Source: a virus. Taken from it: a stretch of 22,128 nucleotides of DNA. How positions within the stretch are numbered: position 1 is the first letter of the stretch; every line of letters starts with the position of its first letter. The notes below the pieces were generated by a model. It was not told where the DNA came from, did no database searches, and saw only the letters and a program-made list of their open reading frames with translations. Below are positions 16,860 through 22,128 of this stretch, piece by piece. The stretch lies in the IMG/VR virus record IMGVR_UViG_3300010392_001217, positions 1-22,128 of that record, one strand, 5' to 3'. Made by a program: the position numbers and the translations under genes.

Positions 16860-18503
16860 ATGAAATCAGGTGTCGAGCGGTGCAACGACTTCGTGGAGGC
16901 CGTACTCAGCGGCAAGCTGGCTGCCCCGGAAACAGTCAAGCAGGCCTGCGCCAGGTACCGGGCCGATTTCGATAATCCCAAATTCATCTTCGATGAGTTC
17001 GCCGCCGATGCGGCTGTCCACAATATCGAGCGGTTCAAACACCCGAAAGGGCGGTGGCAGGGTAAGCCGGTGGTTCTTGAGAACTGGCAGTGCTTTGTCG
17101 TGTGCAATTTATTCGGCTGGAAGCGCAGGGCAACCAAGCTGCGCCGGTTCAGACGGGGTTACCTGCGGGTGCCTCGAAAAAATGGAAAGACGATGCTGGC
17201 AATTCTGATAGCCCTGGTGATGTTCGGGCCCGATATGGAGCCCGGCGCGGAAGTCTACCTGGGCGCCACGGGCCAGGACCAGGCTGACGAGCTGCTGTTC
17301 TACCCGGCTAAATTCATCGTCGAGCAGTCACCGGAGTACAAGAAGCATTTCGGCGTCGAGGTACGTGCAAAAAGCCTGGTGATTCCGGCCAACTTTTCAA
17401 AGTTCCGGTCGGTCATCCGCAAGCCACCGGATGGCAGTAACCCACACTGCGCCATCGTGGATGAATACCACCTGCATGACGACTCGAGCCAGGTGGACAC
17501 GTTCGACACCGGCATGGGTGCGCGTGAAGAGCCCTTGATGCTGATCACGACTACGGCTGGCAGCAACTTGAGCGGACCGTGCAAGGAGTACGACGACGAT
17601 TGCCTCGATCTACTCGAGGGTAAGTTCGAGCACGACTCCCGCTTCGTGATGATCTATGCCCTGGATAAAGACGATTCCTGGGAAGATCTCGAGAGCTGGC
17701 TGAAGGTCAATCCGAATGCCGGCCTGACGGTGGACGTTGAGTTCCTGCAGGACCAGCTCGCCGAGGCCAGGCGTAACCCGAGTAAGCAGAATGAGCTGCG
17801 GACCAAACATGCCAATGAATGGGTGGGGGCAGCCACCACCTGGTTGAACATCCTGCTGTGGCAGCGGCAGTCGAAGCCCAGCCTGTTCGAGAAATTCAGG
17901 GACTGTCCCTGCTACGGCGGGGTTGACCTGGCCACCCGGAACGACGCCAACGCGGTCAGCCTGATTTTCAAGAACGAAGACGGCGAGTATTTCCAGTACA
18001 TCAGGCTCTATGTGCCCGAAGGGGCAGTGCGGAAAAATCCGAAATACAAAACATTCGTCAACAGCGGGGAAATGATTGTCACCCCGGGTGAGGCCACCGA
18101 CCAGGCGCGGATCGAGGAAGACATTCTGGCCATGCAGGAAGAATTCGATGTGCGCGGCTGGGGCTTTGACCCCTACCAGGGCGCGTACATCATGCGGCGC
18201 TGCTACGAGCAGGGCTTGGAGGTCGTTGAGTACGGGAACACGGTGAAGAATATCTCCCCGCCCATGAAAGAGGTCGAGGCCCTGGTCGAGGAAGGCACGT
18301 TCTACAACGACGGCAACGCCGCCATGACCTGGATGGTCGGCAACGTGGTTTGCTTCGTGGACGTGAAAGACAACATCTTCCCGCGAAAGCAGAATCGACA
18401 CGACAAGAAATCCAAAATCGATGGCCCGGTTTCCATGTTCATGGGCGTAGGGATGTGGCTTGCCGACGAAGGCGATGACGAGATCGGGATGACCTATGTT
18501 TAA
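16860..18503 (+). CDS. terL: Terminase large subunit
   Basis: 547 residues, ATG 16860; in-frame upstream extension is blocked by a stop. ATPase domain: Walker A VPRKNGKT (104-111) is the classic HK97/P27 form, and Walker B is CAIVDEYH with D201-E202. A C-motif LITTTAGSN follows. Nuclease domain: GGVDLATRNDANAVSLIFKN (about 351-370) and GFDPYQG (about 434) carry the RNase H-like Asp residues. Length is normal for the family. It cuts the concatemer and drives DNA translocation into the prohead through the portal. The stop overlaps the portal start by 8 bp. Only a weak ribosome-binding site is seen. Confidence 0.95.
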   Translation: MKSGVERCNDFVEAVLSGKLAAPETVKQACARYRADFDNPKFIFDEFAADAAVHNIERFKHPKGRWQGKPVVLENWQCFVVCNLFGWKRRATKLRRFRRGYLRVPRKNGKTMLAILIALVMFGPDMEPGAEVYLGATGQDQADELLFYPAKFIVEQSPEYKKHFGVEVRAKSLVIPANFSKFRSVIRKPPDGSNPHCAIVDEYHLHDDSSQVDTFDTGMGAREEPLMLITTTAGSNLSGPCKEYDDDCLDLLEGKFEHDSRFVMIYALDKDDSWEDLESWLKVNPNAGLTVDVEFLQDQLAEARRNPSKQNELRTKHANEWVGAATTWLNILLWQRQSKPSLFEKFRDCPCYGGVDLATRNDANAVSLIFKNEDGEYFQYIRLYVPEGAVRKNPKYKTFVNSGEMIVTPGEATDQARIEEDILAMQEEFDVRGWGFDPYQGAYIMRRCYEQGLEVVEYGNTVKNISPPMKEVEALVEEGTFYNDGNAAMTWMVGNVVCFVDVKDNIFPRKQNRHDKKSKIDGPVSMFMGVGMWLADEGDDEIGMTYV

Positions 18504-19794
18504 GATTTTCAGAGCGTCCAAGCTGGAGCAGCGACTCGAAGAGCTCGAGGGCCAACTGAGAGAAAAAGAGGAACAGGGCGGCCGCGACTTCCTGGAAGTG
18601 ATCGAAGCGCTGGATGAGCAATTCTCATCGTCAAACCCGAGCGGGATCCACGTGACCACCGCGCGCGCCATCCAGCAGCCCACCGTCTGGGCTTGTGCGC
18701 GGATTATCTCGGAGATCATGGCATCACTGCCTATCCTGGTGCAGACGCGCCAGGGTGGCAGCTGGAAGACGGCAGAGCAGCACGATGCCCAGGAGCTGCT
18801 GTACGAGCCGAATGAGTGGATGACCAAGCACGAGCTGATCTCGTTCCTGGTGGTCTGGTCGGAGCTGCGGGGTAACAGTTTCCTGTTCAAGAACACGGTG
18901 GCCAGCGGCAAGGTGAAGCGCTTGCTGCCCCTGGAAGGCAACTCGGTGACCGTGGATATGTCCTCGGACTGGAAGCTGAGATACCAGGTCGGCTCGCTCC
19001 AGCAAAGTGGAATCTACGACGGCCGGAAAATTTTCCATCACCGCAACTTCGGCGTCGAAAGCCACGTGGGTCTATCCACCATCGGCAACCACCGAATGGG
19101 TATTTCCGTGGCGCTTCAGCTCCAGGAGCACGCTGCGTCGGCCTACAAGAACGGCCTGCAGACCAGTAAATGGGTATCCGGTAACAAGCCTGCCGGCAAA
19201 GATCGGGTCGAGGACCTGAAAAAGCAGCTGGCCAAGTTCCAGGGAGCCACTAACGCCGGGAAGATCCCCTTTATTCCCCACGACTTCACGCTGAATGAGG
19301 CCAAGGGCATCAGTGAGGTGGACGCCCAGTACATCGAATCCAGGAAGATGCAGAAACAGGAAATTGCCTCGATTTTCGGTGTGCCGCTGTTCCTGCTGAA
19401 CGACACGGAGAAATCAACAACCTGGGGATCCGGCCTCGAGGAGTTAAGCCGCTCATTCGTGCGGTATTCCCTGGGTCCCCGCTTTAACCGCCTGTCGGAA
19501 ACCCTGGTCAAGCAGCTGATTTCCGCCAGAGAAAAGCGGACCACACGCTTTAAGTTTGATACCACCGAATTCACGCTGGGTGAGTTCAAGGAACGGATGG
19601 AAGGCTACAAATCCAGCATTGAAAGCGGTGTTTTCAATCCGAACGAGGCACGGCAAATCGAGGGTTACAACCCACGGGAAGGCGGTGATGAGTACCGCAA
19701 GCCCCTGAACATTGGCATGGACGGTGAGGATCCGGACGACGAGCCTGAACCAGAGCCGGTGCCGGTACCCGACGACGATGAAGACGAAGACTGA
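18496..19794 (+). CDS. Portal protein (HK97 family)
   Basis: 432 residues, ATG 18496. Residues 5-45 are an amphipathic coiled coil (ASKLEQRLEELEGQLREKEE), an unusual extension before the portal core. From about 55 the HK97/phage portal pattern appears: TTARAIQQPTVWACARIISE, IMASLPILV, PNEWMTKHELISFLVVWSEL and RGNSFLFKN. Later GVPLFLLNDTEKSTTWGSGL, then EELSRSFVRYSLGPRF, is the clip/stem-wing region, where the VP-x-x-L and (E/Q)-x-x-xFV-x-xxL-x-P motifs are diagnostic. The C-terminus is very acidic (DGEDPDDEPEPEPVPVPDDD). It forms the twelve-subunit DNA gate at one capsid vertex and binds the terminase. Confidence 0.95.
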   Translation: MFKIFRASKLEQRLEELEGQLREKEEQGGRDFLEVIEALDEQFSSSNPSGIHVTTARAIQQPTVWACARIISEIMASLPILVQTRQGGSWKTAEQHDAQELLYEPNEWMTKHELISFLVVWSELRGNSFLFKNTVASGKVKRLLPLEGNSVTVDMSSDWKLRYQVGSLQQSGIYDGRKIFHHRNFGVESHVGLSTIGNHRMGISVALQLQEHAASAYKNGLQTSKWVSGNKPAGKDRVEDLKKQLAKFQGATNAGKIPFIPHDFTLNEAKGISEVDAQYIESRKMQKQEIASIFGVPLFLLNDTEKSTTWGSGLEELSRSFVRYSLGPRFNRLSETLVKQLISAREKRTTRFKFDTTEFTLGEFKERMEGYKSSIESGVFNPNEARQIEGYNPREGGDEYRKPLNIGMDGEDPDDEPEPEPVPVPDDDEDED

Positions 19795-19805
19795 CAGGTG
19801 AAGCT

Positions 19806-20462
19806 ATGAAAAGAAGGTACGCCGTAAGGCCGCTCGAGATCAAGGCAGCTGATGACGAGGGCAAATTCAGTGGATACGGCTCGGTGTTCGATGTCATCGA
19901 TTCCTATCACGACATTATCGTGCCTGGTGCGTTCGAACAAACCATTGAAGAGCACAAAAAGGCCGGCACGGCGCCGGCGCTGCTGTGGCAGCACCAGTCC
20001 GACAAGCCCATCGGTGTCTGGGAGAAGTTTTCCGAAGACGAGACAGGCCTGCTGATGGAAGGGCAGCTGTTGATGGACGTGCAGCTTGCCAAAGAAGCCA
20101 AATCACTGATCAAGGCCAAGGCAGTGCGCGGCCTGTCGATAGGCTTCACCGTCCCGAAAGGCGGTGAGGAATACGACAAGGAACGCAACGTCTGGATTAT
20201 TAAACAGGTTAACCTGTGGGAGACGTCCATTGTGACGTTTCCTGCCAACAAAGACGCCCAGATTCAGGAGGTAAAACACCTCATTGAATCTGGGCAATTC
20301 CCATCCATTCGCGAATTTGAACGCTATCTCATGCACGACGCTGGGTTTAGTCGGTCACAGGCGCGGACGGTTTTAAATGACGGCTACAAATCGTTACTCA
20401 AGCACGACGCTGAAGACGAAATCTCAGCCAAAATTGATGAAATGATTAAGGAGTTAAGCTAA
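19806..20462 (+). CDS. Prohead maturation protease (HK97 family, S78)
   Basis: 218 residues, ATG 19806 with AGGTGAAG before it. Family landmarks: FSGYGSVFDVIDSYHDIIVP (the G-Y-(A/G)-x-xF-x-x-x-D start), GTAPALLWQHQSDKPIGVWE with catalytic His63, KAVRGLSIGFTVPKGGEEYD with catalytic Ser111 in GLSIGF, and VNLWETSIVTFPANKDAQIQ with the conserved E-T-S-x-V-xFPAN. It cleaves the delta domain from the major capsid protein before DNA packaging. The C-terminal 60 residues (SIREFERYLMHDAGFSRSQA, then DEMIKELS) are a helical tail of the sort used for encapsidation. Its TAA overlaps the capsid ATG (TAATG). Confidence 0.95.
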   Translation: MKRRYAVRPLEIKAADDEGKFSGYGSVFDVIDSYHDIIVPGAFEQTIEEHKKAGTAPALLWQHQSDKPIGVWEKFSEDETGLLMEGQLLMDVQLAKEAKSLIKAKAVRGLSIGFTVPKGGEEYDKERNVWIIKQVNLWETSIVTFPANKDAQIQEVKHLIESGQFPSIREFERYLMHDAGFSRSQARTVLNDGYKSLLKHDAEDEISAKIDEMIKELS

Positions 20463-21763
20463 TGCCAGATCCAGTATTGGAAAAGCTTGGCGAGCTGGAT
20501 AAAACCTTCCGGGGCTTGAATGACAAGACCATGGAAGAGCTCAAAGAGCATGGGACCCAGCTCTCGACCACGGTCGAGAAGCTGGAAAACGTCGAGAAAG
20601 ATATCGACAAACTGGAAGAAGAACACCAGAAGCGCCTGGACGATATCGAGCTGCGTCTCGATACGCCGGCTCAGGATCGCAGTGACATTTCCGACGCGGA
20701 GAAGAAGCACGTCGATGCCTGGGAGGCCTGGATGCGGGCACCGCAAAGCCAGAAGGCCATCAACAGCCTGCTGGAGGCCACCGAGGAAGTCGACCGCGAG
20801 TTCGGCAGGAAAGAGGTCACCACGACCGTCACTGCCTCTGGTGGCTACGCTGTCCCGGAAGTGATCGCCCGCAAGATCGGCGAGAAGGTCCAGGATATCT
20901 CTGACATGCGCCGGCTTGTCCGGGTTCAGCAAGTCGGCACCAGCGACTACAAGGAACTGGTGGACGTCAACGGCGAAGAGTCCGGCTGGGTTGGTGAGAC
21001 CGGTACGCGCAGCGAGACCGGCACACCGCAGCTCGCCGAGTGTGCGCCCACCATGGGCACGCTCTATGCCTATCCCAAGACGACGGAAGAGTCGCTCGAC
21101 GATATCTTCTTCGATGTGCAGGCCTGGCTGATCAGAAAGGCCTCCGTGTCGTTCGCGATCAAGGAAGGCGAAGCGTTCATTACCGGCAACGGCACCAACA
21201 AGCCTACCGGCTTTCTGAATGGTGCCCCGTCGGTACTGGGTGATGAAGAGAGCTCTGGCTCACCGCTGACCCCACGTCCCTACGGCACGATCCAGTACGT
21301 GCCCACCGGATCCGCCTCGGGTTTTCTCAACAACCCGACCGGCTCGCCGCTCTCGTTCGGTGGCGATGTGTTCATCGATATCGAGCAGGAAATGAAGCCC
21401 GCCTACCGGCGCAATGCACGCTACCTGATGAACAAGTCCACGCTGAAGCTTGTGCGCAAGTTCAAGGATTCAGACGGTAACTACGTCTGGCAGCGGAGCA
21501 TGATCCTGGGCCAGCCCAGCACGATCAACGGCTACGCGGTCGAGGAAATGGAAGCGATGCCCAGCGTGGGCTCGAATGCGTTTCCGGTGGCGTTCGGTGA
21601 CTTCGAGGAGGGCTACCTGGCAGTGGATCGGACCGGTCTTCGAATCAGCATCGATTCGAACATCACCACGCCTGGTTACGTGAAGTACTACCTGCGCAAG
21701 CGCCAGGGCGGCAGAGTCTACAACGACGATGCCATCAAGGTGATGAAGTGCGCCACGAGCTGA
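20462..21763 (+). CDS. Major capsid protein (HK97 fold) with N-terminal delta domain
   Basis: 433 residues from ATG 20462 (AGGAG upstream). Residues 1-65 form a long coiled coil (LEKLGELDKTFRGLNDKTME, VEKLENVEKDIDKLEEEHQK), the scaffolding delta domain removed by the protease. The mature part probably begins near 113-120 (GRKEVTTTVTASGGYAVPEV). Core family motifs are GGYAVPEVIARKIGEK, GWVGETGTRSETGTPQLAEC, LYAYPKTTEESLDDIFFDVQ and EAFITGNGTNKPTGFLNG, the last being the F-x-xG-(D/N)-G-x-x-x-P-x-G-(F/I) loop. The P-domain strand GDFEEGYLAVDRTGLRISID lies near the end, and YYLRKRQGGRVYNDDAIKVM is the C-terminal strand. It forms the icosahedral shell. Highest-expression structural gene, followed by a terminator. 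Confidence 0.97.
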   Translation: MPDPVLEKLGELDKTFRGLNDKTMEELKEHGTQLSTTVEKLENVEKDIDKLEEEHQKRLDDIELRLDTPAQDRSDISDAEKKHVDAWEAWMRAPQSQKAINSLLEATEEVDREFGRKEVTTTVTASGGYAVPEVIARKIGEKVQDISDMRRLVRVQQVGTSDYKELVDVNGEESGWVGETGTRSETGTPQLAECAPTMGTLYAYPKTTEESLDDIFFDVQAWLIRKASVSFAIKEGEAFITGNGTNKPTGFLNGAPSVLGDEESSGSPLTPRPYGTIQYVPTGSASGFLNNPTGSPLSFGGDVFIDIEQEMKPAYRRNARYLMNKSTLKLVRKFKDSDGNYVWQRSMILGQPSTINGYAVEEMEAMPSVGSNAFPVAFGDFEEGYLAVDRTGLRISIDSNITTPGYVKYYLRKRQGGRVYNDDAIKVMKCATS

Positions 21764-21796
21764 TCAGCTAACAACTGATAAATCAACGTCAACAAC

Positions 21797-21827
21797 AAAG
21801 CGGGCTCCGGAAGGGGCCCGCTTTTTT
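21797..21827 (+). terminator. Intrinsic terminator after the capsid gene
   Basis: AAAGCGGGC (21797-21805) pairs with GCCCGCTTT (21816-21824) around a 10-base loop and runs into six T. It lies between the capsid gene and the next virion gene in the same direction, so it would reduce downstream transcription unless antitermination overrides it. Confidence 0.85.
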
Positions 21828-21840
21828 ATTGGAGAACACA

Positions 21841-22128
21841 ATGATCAAAGCAAAGGTGACCAAGAAATTCCGTGGCGTGATCGATGGGCAGTGCTTGCCC
21901 CAGGATATCCACCCGGGCACACAGATTACCGGTGATTTGGCTCGTGTCGCGATCCAGGAGGGTTGGGCCGAGCGGGTTGAAACCGGTGAACCAGACAGGC
22001 TGAAAGGCCAGGCAAGCGACCCGGGGAGCGACGATTCCAAGAGTCAGGAAGGCGACCAGGGAGACGACGATTCCAAGAACCAGGCAGGCGACCAGGCAAG
22101 CGACGATTCCAACGGCCAGGAAGGCGAC
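21841..22128 (+). CDS. Head-region protein with acidic repeat tail (cut by right edge)
   Basis: 96 codons are visible from ATG 21841, which has GGAGAA 6 bases upstream; no stop occurs before the window ends. Residues 1-46 (MIKAKVTKKFRGVIDGQCLP, QDIHPGTQITGDLARVAIQE, GWAERV) form a small basic-to-mixed domain typical of short phage proteins encoded after the capsid gene, in which G-D-L-A-x-x-A-x-x-x-GxAE is conserved. The remainder is a low-complexity acidic tail with a 12-residue repeat (DDSKSQEGDQGD, DDSKNQAGDQAS, DDSNGQEGD). Its function is unknown; a decoration or head-completion-related protein is a guess from location. Confidence 0.7.
   Translation, partial: MIKAKVTKKFRGVIDGQCLPQDIHPGTQITGDLARVAIQEGWAERVETGEPDRLKGQASDPGSDDSKSQEGDQGDDDSKNQAGDQASDDSNGQEGD
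22030..22128 (+). repeat. 36-bp tandem repeat in acidic tail
   Basis: GACGATTCCAA begins units at 22030, 22066 and 22102, exactly 36 bp apart, each encoding 12 residues of the form DDS(K/N)-x-Q-x-GDQ-x-x. The array is cut by the window edge, so the total number of units is unknown. Confidence 0.8.

Noticed and set aside
17610-18941. 443-codon open frame on the minus strand across terL and the portal gene
   Set aside because: It spans two firmly identified plus-strand genes with visible catalytic motifs; its composition is that of an antisense shadow.

Overview
This window is most of a temperate tailed-phage genome (prophage or phage, siphovirus-like, HK97-type head genes), GC-rich and read end to end with very tight gene packing. 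The host is probably a gammaproteobacterium, judged only from base composition, codon use and the phage gene families. No host gene, tRNA, rRNA, CRISPR array or insertion sequence is visible, and no stretch over 300 bases lacks a gene.

Layout. (1) 1-4024, minus strand: a leftward early operon of 13 genes driven by a clear promoter/operator at about 4050-4078. It starts with small membrane and secreted proteins, continues through short zinc-binding, DUF551-like and ASCH-like proteins, and ends with a DUF4224 protein (putative excisionase/accessory factor) overlapping the start of a tyrosine integrase that runs off the left edge. (2) 4024-5402: the lysogeny switch. A CI-like repressor (minus) and a Cro-like HTH protein (plus) diverge. 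Three matching operators, ACAAS-N5-STTGT, lie at the left promoter and between cI and cro. A small membrane-protein gene (plus) sits between the left promoter and cI. (3) 5462-8499, plus: replication and early-right genes. These include a replication initiator with N-terminal Lin1244/DUF4373-like and C-terminal DnaT-like parts, which carries a 10-bp iteron array followed by an AT-rich tract inside its gene (candidate origin), a winged-helix/zinc-finger protein, a DUF1064 nuclease and a putative Q-type antiterminator. (4) 8500-8640: a late-promoter plus intrinsic-terminator arrangement as expected for a Q-controlled late switch. (5) 8641-9892: putative lysis genes (single-TM protein, DUF5675, DUF1353), each overlapping the next by 4 bp. 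(6) 9889-15855: a secreted G8-domain/beta-helix protein related to the CEMIP/TMEM2 superfamily, then five fibre- or adhesin-like proteins, one built of about 20-residue repeats. (7) 15860-22128: HNH endonuclease, small and large terminase, portal, prohead protease, major capsid protein, a terminator, and the start of an acidic repeat protein cut by the right edge.

How it fits together: the repressor probably silences both early promoters through the shared operators. On induction the leftward operon supplies excision and host-interaction functions, and the rightward operon supplies replication and finally the antiterminator. The antiterminator would let polymerase pass the terminator at 8608-8640 into lysis, adhesion, packaging and head genes. 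The most unusual items are the secreted G8/beta-helix protein, the in-gene iteron origin, the repressor with an apparently altered catalytic dyad, a parS-like palindrome beside the left promoter, and the repeat-built fibre-like protein with a 110-bp internal duplication.
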